From positions 2,253,836 to 2,317,835 of the forward strand of contig ML664176.1 of the NCBI GenBank assembly GCA_007570785.1: a stretch of DNA of 64,000 bases, read 5' to 3'. Shown piece after piece: positions 12,051-23,541 of this stretch (its first letter is position 1; each line of letters opens with the position of its first letter). The translations under genes were made by a program, and so were the position numbers. Under the pieces are notes generated by a model that saw only the letters and a list, made by a program, of their open reading frames with translations, was not told where the DNA came from and did not search any database. The stretch comes from Antilocapra americana. Lineage: Eukaryota > Chordata > Mammalia > Artiodactyla > Antilocapridae.

Positions 12051-12240
12051 CATGTCCGAATCTTCACAGTCCCATGGACTGTAGCCTGCCAGCTTCCTCT
12101 GTCCATGGAATTCTCCATGCCATAACACTGGAGTGGGCAGCTGTTCCCTTCTCCAGGGGATCTTCCTGACCCAGAAATTAAACCGGGGTCTCCTGCATTG
12201 GAGGCAGATTATTTATCAGCTGAGGTACTGGGGAAGCCCA
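12051..12240 (-). mobile_element. Bov-tA/Bov-A2 type SINE
   Basis: Reverse SINE with CCATGGACTGTAGCC and the CTGGGGAAGCCC head. AAAGAAGTTT at 12041-12050 and 12248-12257 is a target duplication. Confidence 0.88.
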
Positions 12241-12257
12241 AGAAAGAAAAGAAGTTT

Positions 12258-12770
12258 ACTTTACAAAGGATTCAAGAGAATCTGTCTTCAGAAGGACGGG
12301 TTGGCAAAAATTAAAATAAAATCCATAGAGATATTTAAAGAGGGAAAATACTCAGTATTAGAAAAGCCACCTAGTTTCAATTAACTGCTGTGGTAAAAAA
12401 GCAGCATGTGATTGTCATAATCTCAAAAGTCATAACTTGTGGTCAGATGTCAGCAGGGTAAAGTTTTTGTTCAAGTCAGGTAAGAATCAAATGACAGCCC
12501 TACCTCTGAGGAAGCAGTTACAGTGGCTAGAAACCTATCATTACTGGACAAGGTCAAGGCTTCATTTATTTAGGGAAGCAGAACCAGACATAGTGATCTA
12601 TTTATTTTAATCTCCATTGCAACCTGATTTGACTTTTTTGTCCTCCTTGGCTGTGAAAAAATGATGTACACATTACTTAAAATGGCAGCAGGGCCAAGTA
12701 TCAATTTTGCTTTCAAATTTCCAGGTAGCTGGAACTCTGTTACCACTTGCAAACCCCAAAAGTTAACAGC
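12258..12770. other. Unique sequence, nothing recognised
   Basis: AT-rich, with no repeat family or gene evident. Confidence 0.5.
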
Positions 12771-12908
12771 CAGAGAGCTGGAGAGAACTTGAAGATTGGA
12801 GCATCTCTTTGGAGAACTGCCAGGGTGCTATGAGTCCAGTCAGAGAGCTGGAGAGAACCTGGAGATTGGAGTATCTTTTTAGAGAACTGCCAGGGCACTG
12901 TGAGTCCC
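12771..12908. repeat. Two-copy 70-bp tandem duplication
   Basis: CAGAGAGCTGGAGAGAAC begins at 12771 and again at 12841, an exact 70-bp period. The copies continue with GATTGGAG, GAGAACTGCCAGGG and TGAGTCC in both, differing at a handful of positions. Confidence 0.93.
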
Positions 12909-13646
12909 AGCCCTCATGCCGAAGAGGAAGATGTGTGTGTGACGTGGATGGGAAGGAGGGGGCGGGAGAGCCATGATGTTTGCTCAGAGGACTGCATTTG
13001 TCAGTGAAACAGACAATTCAAGAGGAGAGGTGGCAGAAGCAGCCTGGGGCAGCAGAAGGGGCTGCTGTTATGGTGTCAGTGCACTCCTGGAGGTCCAAGG
13101 ATGTGTTGGTGTCTGCCCGGGTCCAGATGGGAGCCCTAGTAGAAAGACCTTGCCTGGAGACCTTGGGGTCTCACCCCAGGGGTCTGCCTTGGAAGATCAA
13201 GGGCCAAAGTTGCACAGAGCATCAGAGGGGTAGAGGGAGGAGTTACTAAGTGACCAGTCAGACAATATACATCTACCATCAACAAGGGAATGGCAAGGAA
13301 AGGATTTTTAGCCTGGAAGAAAGAAATCCACCTTTTTTTCTTCATCTCCAAGAAAACCACCAAAGAGAAAATCATGCTTAGACACTTGCCAGGTCAGACA
13401 AAACTGAAATCAGACAGGGGCTGGTCAAATAAGACCCTTCCTGTCTTTTCCTTTCCTTCCTCTCACCACTGCAACTTTGGAGTCATCTGAATTTAGAATA
13501 AGTCTGATGTAGAAAGAAGCAGTGCTGTCAGGAGAGCCAGTGTCCAAGGCAGGTTTGCTTCCACCAGAGCTCCTGGCTGGGGAGACAGAGAAGATTCATC
13601 TTTAAAGTTTAAGATTTGTTTGTGTTTTAAAAATGAAATTACATAC
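12909..13646. other. Unique sequence, nothing recognised
   Basis: Two overlapping plus frames (12973-13233, 12980-13249) lack domain similarity I can recognise. No splice pattern convinces me. Confidence 0.5.
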
Positions 13647-13937
13647 AGTTTCCCTAGAGGCTCAGTGGTAAAGAATCTACCTGTTAATGCAGGAGACGCA
13701 GGTTTGACCCCTGGTCTGGGAAGATCCCACATGCTGTGGAGCAACTAAACCCATGCACCACAATTACTGAGCCTGTGCTCTAGAGCCCAGGAACCACAAG
13801 TCCCGAGCCCATGTCGTCAACTACTAAAGCCCCTACTCCCTAGGGCCTGTTCTATACAACAAGAGAAGCCACCGCAATGAGAAATAAAAGCCCAGGCAGC
13901 AACAAAGACCCAGAACAGCTAAAAATTAAAATTAAAA
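13647..13937 (+). mobile_element. Long tRNA-derived cetartiodactyl SINE (CHR/Bov-tA2 kind)
   Basis: Contains CTCAGTGGTAAAGAATC, GGAGCAACTAAACCCATGCACC, GAGCCTGTGCTCTAGAGCCC and ACAAGAGAAGCCACCGCAATG in family order, with an A-rich tail (AAAAATTAAAATTAAA). Confidence 0.88.
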
Positions 13938-14099
13938 AATTGCATTGTAATTGACATTTTAATTATTATCGGAGATGATTTAAAGGGCTAAGGTGACTGG
14001 GGACTTTTATTACATAGGAGAAGTTATGGCACCGCATGAGATTTCATCTCAGGCCGAAGAACTGGCCCCACAGGAGTGGGGTGAGAAAAGATGAGGTCT

Positions 14100-14400
14100 G
14101 GTAATCTTGCTGTTATGAGTTTGACTGCAAACACGGTGGATTAAAACATCACAAATGTGTAATCTTACCGTTCTGGACATTCGAAGTCCAAAGTAGGTTT
14201 TACAAGCCAAAATCAAGCCTGTGTTCCTTCTGCAGGTTCCAGGGGAGGATCTGTTTGCTTGCCCTTCACAGCTTCTAGAGGCTGCTCACGTTCCCTGCCT
14301 CACAGTCTCGAATCACATCACGGGTGCTAGTTCTTCCTCAGCTTCCATCATTATGTTGCCTTCCATCTAGCTGACTTTCCTGCCTCCCTCTTTAAGGAAA
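14100..14400 (-). repeat. Probable old MaLR-type LTR fragment
   Basis: GTTCTGGACATTCGAAGTCC, GTTCCAGGGGAGGATC and AGCTTCTAGAGGCTGCTC match the layout of an antisense MaLR LTR that I recall (tattctcacagttctggagg... type). Divergence is high. Confidence 0.5.
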
Positions 14401-14495
14401 GTGGGAGAAAGTGAGGGCTTTGGATGTTCTAAAAGAGTAGGTTCTGAATCTGGGAAAATAATTCAGAAAAGTGAAGCTATCACCTGGTTGATTTT

Positions 14496-14625
14496 ATCAA
14501 GTACATCACCGACTCAAAGGACATAGGTTTGGATGGACTCTGGGAGTTGGTGATGGACAGGGAGGCCTGGTGTACTGCAGTTCATGGGGTCACAGAGTCA
14601 GACACGACTGAGTGACTGAACTGAA
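14496..14625 (+). mobile_element. BovB 3' terminus
   Basis: CATCACCGACTCAAAGGACAT, TCTGGGAGTTGGTGATGGAC and the terminal GACTGAACTGAACTGATG mark the extreme 3' end of BovB, 5'-truncated. Confidence 0.9.
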
Positions 14626-14720
14626 CTGATGATAATTAATCTAAGTAGTGGGGGATCTCATTAAAATACTTGGCTCACATCTGCTTTTCAAGAAATACTG
14701 ACCTATGTATATGTGCTGTG

Positions 14721-14928
14721 TGCATGCTTAGTCGTTTCAGTTGTGGCTGACTCTCTGTGACCCTATGGACTGTAGCCTGCCAGGCTCCTCTGTCCATGGG
14801 ATCCTTCAGGCAAGAATACCGGAGTGGGTTGCCATGCCCTCTTCCATGGGCTCTTCCCGACCCAGGGATCAGACCCATGTCTCTTACATCTCTTGCTCTG
14901 GCAGGCGTGTTCTTTACCACTAGCACTA
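14721..14928 (-). mobile_element. Bov-A2 type SINE
   Basis: Reverse SINE with CATGCTTAGTCGTTTCAG, CCTATGGACTGTAGCC and GGAGTGGGTTGCCATGCC. Three overlapping open frames here are SINE-derived. Confidence 0.9.
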
Positions 14929-15049
14929 GCACTATATACCCAAGTATATATACGAATACGATACAAAATTAAAGTGCAAAATATTCTCATGCCCTAGATG
15001 TGTGTAGAGATGAATTCTGAGACTGAAAAGGACTCTAAGGCAGAGCAAT

Positions 15050-15491
15050 GACTGCAGTCTGGAAGCAAATTAGTTTGCAAATACACAGCATTAAGGCTAA
15101 GTCCTGCCTCAGGTCTAAGGGGTTTATATCACACCTTCCTGGGGTCCTCTAGATGGTGTTAAACTAATTAAACAGGGAGATCATCAGACAGAGGTGGCTC
15201 TAATGCCGTGGCAGCCTATGTAAGCAAACCACATGTTATGCCTGGGAATGTCTCAAGGTTACAAAATCGAAACATAAGGACAACCAATCACAAACAGCCA
15301 CCCAGGCTTGCAGTTAGAGCCCATCAGTAATTCCCTTACCTTGCTTCTGCCTTTCCTCTATAAAATTCTCTAAGTTCCTGTCCATAGAGGGCTCCTAACC
15401 ACTTGCACTCTGGCACCGCTCAATTGAAATTGATCTTTGTTCAAATAAACTCTTAAAGTTTTTAATATGCTTCAGTTTATCTTTCAACAAT
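15050..15491 (+). mobile_element. Probable class I ERV solo LTR
   Basis: On the plus strand a CTATAAAATT box (about 15358) is followed ~85 bp later by AATAAAC (15444), and the element ends ...TCTTTCAACA with a terminal CA. Upstream has CCAATCACAAACAGCC, a CCAAT-type promoter element. The 5' limit is uncertain and no target duplication was found, so the outer boundaries are approximate. No retroviral coding region adjoins it. Confidence 0.6.
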
Positions 15492-15884
15492 GGGTACCTA
15501 ATAGAGGTGGAATCATAAAGTTGAGGCAGTGACTTGATAGGTTTGGCTCCCCAGATAGAATATGGAAATAATATTAAATTAAGAAGCAAATGGGATAGAT
15601 AAAGATTGTAAGGGAAAGAGAAAGCTGCCCAGGAATTGCTAAACAGAGCACAAAATCTTTGCTGTTGGTAGAATTCTAACTCTTCCTATCTAGAGGAGTC
15701 TCAAAATTCTATACTGGCTATAATCAAAGTGAGTGTCTTATTTCTAAGGAGCAAGGAGCATTCCATATACATTTTTTCCCTGAGCTTGACTTTTTTCCCC
15801 TTGGCAATATATGTATTGAATTATTCTATTTAAAATAAAGAGATGAATACTTTTTTTATGATGAAGAAATCTGAAGCTATCACA
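15492..15884. other. Unique sequence, nothing recognised
   Basis: AT-rich, with no repeat family or gene evident. Confidence 0.5.
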
Positions 15885-16025
15885 GGGAACTCTATTTAAT
15901 ATCCTGTAATAAACCATAATGGAAAACAATATGAAAAAGAATACATATATTTGTATAACTAAATCACTATGCTGTATACATAGAAACTAATACAACATTG
16001 TAAATCAACTATATTTCAATTAAAA
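15885..16025 (+). mobile_element. L1 3'-end fragment
   Basis: Ends AACATTGTAAATCAACTATATTTCAATTAAAA, the same terminus as the longer L1 copy ending at 20729. It retains CTCTATTTAATATCCTGTAATAAACC-like 3' UTR sequence. Confidence 0.85.
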
Positions 16026-16480
16026 GAAGTCTGAATATATTTGTAAGACAAGGAAAAGAAATCAGTGAAGGAAGCAAAACAAGCAAACCATGCCTATGAA
16101 AACCATAACTATGAAGACTGCAAAATGTGGAAATATACAACACTGTAGGAAGTGCACAACCGTAATTTTGAAGTTAGCAAATAGGGAAGGAAATATGAAA
16201 ATATTCAAGCTGTTGTGATAAGGTGGTAGAATTGTGGTTGATATATCCTCTTTGTTTCCTAACTTTCTGAAATGTCTGCACAGTATTCAAATTAAAATAA
16301 TTTCAATAAGTTACTTTTGATAAAACAGTACAGATGAAGGTATATTATTTACAACTGAGGACCTTGAGACTTCTGATCCCATTTTGTAAGCTTTTCTGTT
16401 GGGCATTATTTCCACTCTTAATCTCTTAAATCTTCAAATTTTTACTATCATTCCTTGTGTTTTTTTATCAGATCTTCCCC
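16026..16480. other. Unassigned AT-rich sequence
   Basis: No gene. The pattern TATTCAAATTAAAATAATTTC might be an old repeat tail but I cannot name it. Confidence 0.45.
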
Positions 16481-16697
16481 TCAGTTCAGTTCAGTTCAGT
16501 TGCTCAGTTGTGTCTGACTCTTTGCGACCACATGAATTGCAGCACACCAGCCCTCCCTGTCCATCACCAACTCCCAGAGTTCACCCAAACCCATGTCCAT
16601 CGAGCAGGTGATGCCATCCAGCCATCTCATCCTCTGTCATCTGCTTCTCCTGCCCCCTAATCCTTCCCAGCATTAGGGTCTTTTCCACTAGTGTCAT
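16481..16697 (-). mobile_element. BovB 3'-end fragment
   Basis: Begins with the (TCAGT)n terminus TCAGTTCAGTTCAGTTCAGT, then CTCCCTGTCCATCACCAACTC and CCTTCCCAGCATTAGGGTC. Confidence 0.92.
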
Positions 16698-16768
16698 TAA
16701 AATTGTTTCTCATTTGGGTTAAGCCAGCTCCTTAAGAACAAAAAAATTATTTTAAAAAGAATACATTA

Positions 16769-17021
16769 TTTTGGCTGCACTGGGTCCTCATTGCTTGGGC
16801 TTTTCTTTAGCTGTGAACAGGGGTTACTCTATAGTTGCAGTGTGCAGGCTTCTCATTGCAGTAGTTTCTCTTGTTGGGAAGCACAGGCTCCAGGGCACAG
16901 GCTCAAAAAGAGAATGGGCTTAGTTGCTCCAAGAAATGTGAGAGCTTCCTGGATCAGGGACTGAACCGGTGTCTCCTGCATTGGCAGGCAGATTCTTCAT
17001 CACCAAGCCATGAGGCAAACC
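16769..17021 (-). mobile_element. Long tRNA-derived SINE (CHR/Bov-tA2 kind)
   Basis: Reverse orientation: TTGGCTGCACTGGGTCCTCATT tail, CTTCTCATTGCAGTAG, GGCTTAGTTGCTCC, then GTCTCCTGCATTGGCAGGC head. Confidence 0.88.
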
Positions 17022-19061
17022 CAGTGAACTATTTCTTTCATTGTCTCTAGCATTTTGATAATTTATAATTAAGCCCTTGAACCTCATATTCCATCACAAA
17101 TCCTCATTGTGATATAGGTCCACATTGTAAACACTGGCTGCACAGCAATGTCATCAGAATTCTTGAAATCTTCTTACTTGAAACATACCATTAAGATACC
17201 GTTTACAAAATACTAAAAGAGGTGAAAGTGTAACAGGATTATCAACATAGCAAAAAATCAATACTAACCAACAGCAATAGAGACCTTGCTTCTCTGGGTA
17301 AGCAAAAATATGGCTGGCTAAGAAATATGGTTCAAGTAGACTGTTATCAACACCTGAAAAATCCTTCTTTTTTTTCTGTTAAAACACATGTCCATTAATA
17401 TCTAGTGGAAATGTAAACATCTTATCAGGAGACTGGGCTCTGCTTACAGGATATCAAAATTTCACTGATGTCTTTCTTTACCTTTTAAAATTTGGTCTCA
17501 GAGGCCTGTATTCATCTGGTACAAAAGAGAAAAACCAAATAACATGTGAAATAAATTTAAAATGCTAGTATTTTGTCCACACTCTCCACACATAACAACC
17601 TCTCCAAATTCACATCTTTTCATAGCTGAAATAGTAAACAATTAAAACTCTTTCTCTTATAATGGTATTGGCCTTTGGGCTTCTTAGGAAATAACATTAA
17701 TTATCTCCAATTCCATCAGCACATTGAGAGCATTATTGTTGTCCCATTTTACAGATAAGAAGACTGAGGCTCAGAGTGTCTTTCTATTGAAGAGACCAGA
17801 CCCCAGAAACCTGACTAGGACTCCTTCCATATTACTGCATTGGGCATAAATGGGTATTATCATGGCAATAATATGGGCGCTACAAACATTAAAAGAATTG
17901 ATGCAGGTATAAATCTAAGCAATTCCTTTATATTCTCCACTGGGGCTTTCATATAGTTTGTTTCTACCTTCCAAGGACAGAGCTATTTCAAAAGTCAACC
18001 ATGATTTTGTCAGAGCTTTGGTGTCTCTTTGGCCCTTTTGCCTTTGAATCAGGCCACCCTACCTGACCAACTCCACCCTTTTTTCCAACCCTCATCCTAG
18101 TTTTGGTCTGACCTCAGGCTCCCCCTAAGACCAACATCCAAGCCCTGATTCCTTCTGCCTCCAGCACTTCAGTCCTCATCAGCTTCTCTTGACCTCCCCA
18201 ACCCTGCTCTGGAATTTCTGGCTCTGGTCCCTTCAAGAAACTTCACAGCAGAGTCCAGCACCAAATTCTCTGGCCTTCCTGGGCCTGAAGAGAGAACCTT
18301 TCCTTCTCTCTCATCATCTCTGACTCACACCAAGCCCAAGTCTAGACCTCCCTTACAGGGACAATCATAGGGAATCATGGTCACCTGGGCCTTGCTCTAC
18401 ACACTCAGACTGGTGGGATTCAGAAGTTCCAAGGAAGGGGAGAGTCGTTGAACATGAAGATTCTGGGAGACAGAGGACAAGGAAGTATTTGGTGAGCAAA
18501 ACCTAAAATGAAAGGCATATGTGTGAAGACTGTAACTGCTGGAGACTTGAGATAGGGGGTGGAGCCTGGAGCCCAGCGATGCCTTTAGCTCCATCTGCCA
18601 GAGGAATGCAGCCCATGGGAGTCTGTGGCAGGGAAAAGTGAGAGCATCTCCAGAGTGTCCCTCATGCCTGGACTTGACCACGAGCCACCCCGCCTCATAA
18701 ACTTCCCCTCCGCCAGAGGGGCCTCCTAGACTCTGCTTCCAGCTCCATGATTATTCTCTCATCATTTTCCATGCAGGAAACCAGGAAAACAACTTCTTTG
18801 AACATAGCCAGACTACCTAGGAGATGATTTTTCAGTCTTTTTTTGTAACTTGAAGGAACAAAGACCCATCAATCCAGAGCATACATTCACTGAATATCGA
18901 CAAGAAGATGAATGATGTACTTAATGCAAAGAAGTGTGCAGTGTGGTCCCTGCTTTCTGGTCTAGTGGGACGACAGGACACAGGCCTGTGGGACTCTTTT
19001 TTTTTTTTTTTTTCCTAAATCTCCTAAATGGGAAAGGGACAAGTATGGGATGATATCTGAC
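17022..19061. other. Unique sequence with minor old repeats
   Basis: No gene is recognised. About 17680-17800 (ATTTTACAGATAAGAAGACTGAGGC) is MIR/L2-like. A pyrimidine-rich, less AT-rich stretch lies at 18040-18360. A (T)17 run sits near 18997-19013. Confidence 0.5.
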
Positions 19062-19271
19062 TATGTGCTCAGTCGTGTCTGACTCTTGTGACCCCATGGA
19101 CTGTAGCCCACCAGGCTCCTCTGTCCATGGGATTCTCCAGGCAAGAATACTGGAGTGGGTTACCATTTCCTACTCCAGGGGATCTTCCTGACCCAGGGAT
19201 TGAACCTGCATCTCTTGCGTCTCTTACACTGGCTGGTGGATTCGTTACCACTGTGCCACCTGGGAAGCCCC
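19062..19271 (-). mobile_element. Bov-A2 type SINE
   Basis: Reverse SINE: GTGCTCAGTCGTGTCTGAC, CCATGGACTGTAGCCCACC, CACCTGGGAAGCCCC head. It is little diverged from the consensus I know. Confidence 0.93.
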
Positions 19272-19932
19272 CATACCACTCTTGATCTTAGCCAACTTAA
19301 ATGTCATGCCAGGATTAAAAAAAAAAAGTCTTAGCTCCCCAATACTGCCTGTGGGACTCTTATCACACTGTTACACTGTGCTTCAAGGCAGCAGATGCTG
19401 GGACAGACCCTTGGACCCAGCTTGTTTCCTGGCCGAAGCTGGAGAATCTGCACCAGCAGGGTCATTCTTGTTCCTGGTTCCTGGGCCCTCCAATGCAAAA
19501 ACGTTTCATCAGACACATTGTGGAGCTTAGCACCAAGTCTTCTTAGCAACTAATTTAGCCCCAGATTTGATAACTGTTGGTGTCAACCAGTCCCCTTTTG
19601 GAATACCTCACTCAGTTCTCACTCAGCTCTCATTTCTTGTGTATTTCTCATTCCACTTGAAGGCCTGGAAGTTTCCTCCATTCCCAGCCTCCTATTCATG
19701 CCATCCACTTGTCCTCATGACTTCCTGAGTGTCCCCCAGCCCAGATTCCCAGTCCATATGTTCTGTCTACAGCTAAACAACGAATCCTGTGGGGCTCTTA
19801 TGGAAAAGCAAGAGTGACAGAAGGGTAAGATACAGTAGCTATCAAGACCCCAGGGTCTCATGTTACCCATGTGAGCATCAGAACAACTGTGGCAGCTACA
19901 GAGCATTGCCCTCAAAGTCTTAATATCCCACG
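19272..19932. other. Unique sequence, nothing recognised
   Basis: Two open frames overlap on opposite strands (19282-19530 plus, 19331-19549 minus). Neither shows a family motif. Confidence 0.5.
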
Positions 19933-19946
19933 GAAAGTAAAGCCAG

Positions 19947-20729
19947 TCATCAAACGTCTACAAGTAATAAATGCTGAAGAGGGTGTGGAGAGAAAGGAAC
20001 CCTCCTACACTGTTGGTGGGAATTTAAATTGGGGCAGTCACTACGGAAAATAGTGTGGAGGTTCCTTAGAGAACTAAAATGTAACTGCCATAGGATACAA
20101 CAATCCCATTCCTAGGTATACATGCAGAGAAAACCATGGTTCTAAAGGATACATGCCCCCACAACATTCATTGCAGTGCTGTTTACAACAGCCGAGACAT
20201 GAAAGCAGCCTCATGTCTATTGACGGATTAATGGACAAAGAAGATGCTATACATACATACAATGGAATATTACTCAGCCATTAAAAAGTAATGAAATAAC
20301 ACCGTTTGCAGCCACATGAATGAACCTAGAGATTATCATACTAAATTAAGTCAGAGAAAGACAAATACATGATATCACTTATATGTGGAATCTAAAATAT
20401 AGCACAAATGAATCTGTATACAAAACAGAAACAGACTCACAGACATGAAAATAAACTTACAGGTACAAAAGAGGAAAGGGAGAGGGGAGGGATAAATTAA
20501 GAGTATAAGTTTAACAGATACAAACCACTATACATAAAATTGATAAGCAACAAAGTTTTATTGTATAGGATAAGGAACTAGCACAGGAAACTATATCCAA
20601 TATTTTGAAATAACCTATAATGGGAAATAATCTGAATATACGTATATATATATCACAAAGTAATAGCTGAATCACTTTGCTGAAACTAACACAATATTGT
20701 AAATCAACTATACTTCAATTAAAAAAAGA
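19947..20729 (+). mobile_element. 5'-truncated L1 (ORF2 end plus 3' UTR) with target duplication
   Basis: Contains the end of L1 ORF2 (GGTGTGGAGAGAAAGGAACCC, CTACACTGTTGGTGGGAAT, CAATGGAATATTACTCAGCC) and a 3' UTR ending TATACTTCAATTAAAAAAA. GAAAGTAAAGCCAG at 19933-19946 recurs as GAAAGTGAAGCCAG at 20730-20743. It is coding-dead because of its truncation and stops. Confidence 0.9.
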
Positions 20730-20743
20730 GAAAGTGAAGCCAG

Positions 20744-21109
20744 ACTCTGGCCTGTGTAACCCAATCCTAGTTTTTCACCTCAGCCACCTGTTTCTTCAGA
20801 AATTGCCAACTTCGACCAAAGTTCAAACAAGTTATAATTCCCACAAGCAGCTGCATTTCCAATAAACAATTAGTTATCAGGTTAACTTTGACCTTGACAC
20901 CTGCCAGGTCAAACCAATTTGCAAGAATTTTAGAGAGCCCATGTTTTGAGGTTTTGCCACCCATGTTTTTTTTTTTTTGAAATCACATGCTTTTAAACAA
21001 GTGACTTTAGATATCATGAAAGCTTTTTGTTTGGAGGGATTCCTGCATCGTGTGTGTATGTGTGTATTGGGTTTAAGGTAACTCCATAATTCCCATATTT
21101 AAACATGGT
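20744..21109. other. Unique sequence, nothing recognised
   Basis: Only a poly(T) run near 20967-20978 is notable. Confidence 0.5.
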
Positions 21110-21122
21110 GAATTCAGAGTTT

Positions 21123-21252
21123 GTGTGTGGGTGTGTTAGCCATTAAGTCATGTCCGACTGTTTGATACCCCGGGAACTGTAGCTCGCTAGGCTCCTTTGT
21201 CCATGGAATTCTCTAGGCAAGAATACTGGAGTGGGTTGCCATTTCCTTCTCT
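21123..21252 (-). mobile_element. Truncated Bov SINE with exact 13-bp target duplication
   Basis: Reverse SINE fragment (AAGTCATGTCCGACTG to GGTTGCCATTTCCTTCTCT). GAATTCAGAGTTT lies at 21110-21122 and 21253-21265. Confidence 0.92.
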
Positions 21253-21265
21253 GAATTCAGAGTTT

Positions 21266-21702
21266 AAACTCCATCAGTTCAAGATTTCCCACCTTTCTCT
21301 ACCTTTCAATCCTCCTTTCAACAGGGAGGTGTATGTACAGAGAACTGTTGTCAGAGGTGCCTGGCTGTGCTGAGTGCTGGCTTCGTGGTCCTCAGCTGGT
21401 CTTCATTCCTATGAACTGGTCACACTATAGATGCTCACATCTCATCATGGCTTCTGCTCAAATGGGCCCACACACTCTACTTCTTGGTTCTGACACCAGG
21501 CCTTTCTGGGTGGACCAGCTAGCTCTCAGTCACTGCTGAGCTCCTCTTGGGGTGCCCTGGGGGATTCTGTATGCTTTCTGGGGCCTTATCACACAACGTG
21601 AGCTTACCCCAACTCCACAGGTTGGGGTACTCTTCAGCCACTGCCGTCCTCCCATGCAGGCCCCATGACAAGGCATTCATCTAGTATCATTTAAAAAGTG
21701 AT
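21266..21702. other. Unique sequence, nothing recognised
   Basis: A 68-residue plus frame (21333-21539) has no recognisable domain. Confidence 0.5.
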
Positions 21703-21707
21703 AAGCA

Positions 21708-22030
21708 GGGCTTTCCTGGTGGCTCAGGGGTGGAGAGTCTGCCTGCCAATGCAGGAGACACAAGTTCGATCCCTGGTCCGGGAGGATCCCACATGCGGAG
21801 GAGCAACTAAGCCCATGCACCACAGCTATGGAGCCTGTGCTCTAGAGCCGGGAGCCGCGGCTACTGAGCCCAAGTGCCACAACTACTGAAGCCCGTGCTC
21901 TGCAACAAGAGAAGGCACGGCAACGAGAAGGCACCCTGCCAAAACTAGAGAATAGCCCTGCTCGCTGAAATGAGAGGAAGCCTCTGCAGCAATGAAGACC
22001 CAGCACAGCCAAAAATAAATACATAAATAA
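21708..22030 (+). mobile_element. Long tRNA-derived SINE (CHR/Bov-tA2 kind)
   Basis: Starts GGGCTTTCCTGGTGGCTCAG, has GTTCGATCCCTGGTCCGGG (B-box-like), GGAGCAACTAAGCCCATGC and GCAATGAAGACCCAGCACAGCC, then an AAATAAATACATAAATA tail. Confidence 0.93.
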
Positions 22031-22094
22031 AACTATAAAAGAATAAAGTGATGGCCAATGTTGTCAGAGATCTAAAAAGAAAATATATAAATAC

Positions 22095-22111
22095 ACACAC
22101 ACACACACACA
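22095..22111. repeat. (AC)n microsatellite
   Basis: An uninterrupted CA run of about 8-9 units within ATACACAC...ACAAAAA. Likely length-polymorphic. Confidence 0.9.
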
Positions 22112-22169
22112 AAAACCATAGACATGTCTTCTTGTTTTCCTAAACAGTTTACTGGAAATAATCTGGCAT

Positions 22170-22300
22170 GCATTTATCAGAAAATATTTATAGAGTACCT
22201 ACTATGTGCCAAGTACTATTCTATGTACTGGGGATACAGTAATAATCAAGACAAGATGAAAGTCCTGATCTTATGGAAGTTAGAGTCTAATGTGTCAAGG
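22170..22300 (+). repeat. Old L2-type repeat
   Basis: TATTTATAGAGTACCTACTATGTGCCAAGTACTATTC and GGGGATACAGTAATAATCAAGAC follow a widespread mammalian repeat pattern (L2 by my recollection). Confidence 0.6.
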
Positions 22301-22312
22301 TAGACAATTAAC

Positions 22313-22540
22313 AGGCTTCCCTTGTGGTGTTAGTGGTAAAGAATCTACCTGCCGATGCAGGAGACATAAGAGACAAGGGTTTGACCCCTAGGTCTGGAGG
22401 ATCTCCTGGCAGAAGGTATGGCAACCCACTCCAGTATTCTTGCCTAGGAAATCCCATGGACAGAGGAGCCTGGAGGACTATAGTCCAAAGGGTCAAAAAG
22501 AATGGAACACAACTGAAGCAACTTAGCAACCACGTACACA
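22313..22540 (+). mobile_element. Bov-tA type SINE
   Basis: GGCTTCCCTTGTGGTGTTAG head, GGCAACCCACTCCAGTATTC core, tail CTGAAGCAACTTAGCAACC. Confidence 0.9.
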
Positions 22541-22689
22541 CATTTCACAGTGAAAACAGCTTATTTTAATCCTTACCTCCAAACAACCCATGAAATATTA
22601 AACTTTCCCTGAAACAGGACACACCGAAAAGCTTCTGAGCAATTCTCACGGAGTCAGAGTTACAAAATCCCAGGATTGTGCATGCTGTG

Positions 22690-22930
22690 GATTATTTATC
22701 AAAATATTAAAAGCACTGAAATGATCTCTATTACAACAACATAAATAGCTATCCCTTACCAAGTGCTTGTTATGTGCCAGGTCTTTGCATGTATTATCTC
22801 TAATTCTTAGTACAATCCTAAATTAGATGGATATTGTTATTCTCAGTAACAAACTTGAGGCTGATACAAGTTTAGTAAATTACCTGAGGTCACTCAGGTA
22901 TTAGGTGCTGAGCTTTAATGGAACTCAGAT
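22690..22930 (+). repeat. Old MIR/L2-like repeat
   Basis: CCAAGTGCTTGTTATGTGCCAGGTC, CTAATTCTTAGTACAATCC and CCTGAGGTCACTCAGGTA are in the order of a degraded MIR/L2 copy. Confidence 0.5.
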
Positions 22931-23320
22931 GGTCTGACATGGCTCTGCCTCTGCACAAATAGTAGGGGAATGCATAGAAAGAAAAGCAAAATTCTAAGGA
23001 GGAATTCTTGGAGCGCTCCTTTAAACAAAAGCATTCGTTTATATTTAAGAGTGTATACATGTGAGCGGGAAGGATTACAGAGAAGTTTGGCTTGAAGAGG
23101 AGACGATGAAACAGAACATTTGTTAAATCTGAAGTTTGTGGAAACTGGCAATTGAGGACCAAACAGAAACGGTAAAACATCTTAGGAAGTATAACACAGG
23201 AAGGCATAAAAATAGAATCCATTTTGCAAAGGTTCAGGTCCCATCTAAGTTTCTGGGGACCAGATCTTGAGGAGGTGGGGGAAGAGGTAAGGAAGCTGAC
23301 CCAGGACACCTGTGGTGTGG
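22931..23320. other. Unique sequence, nothing recognised
   Basis: The 203-residue minus frame (22890-23501) starts in a SINE and has no recognisable domain. Its N-terminal part is SINE-derived. Confidence 0.5.
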
Positions 23321-23324
23321 GCAT

Positions 23325-23541
23325 GTGCTGCACTGTGCTTAGTCGTTCAGCTGTGTCTGACTCATTGAAACCCCATGGACTGTAGCCCTCCAGGTTCCTC
23401 TGTCCACGGGAGGTCTCCAGGCAAGAATACTGGAGTGGGTTGCCCTGCCTTCCTCCAGGGGAACTTCCCAGCCCCAGGGATCGAACCCAGGTTTTCCGCA
23501 TTGCATGCGATTCTTTACTGACTGAGACACCAAGGAAGCCT
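23325..23541 (-). mobile_element. Bov-A2 type SINE
   Basis: Reverse SINE: GTGCTTAGTCGTTCAGCTGTG, CCATGGACTGTAGCCCTCC, GACACCAAGGAAGCC head. Confidence 0.92.

Noticed and set aside
22890..23501. 203-residue minus frame
   Set aside because: Its start lies in a Bov SINE and the remainder has no domain, no start context and no splice pattern.
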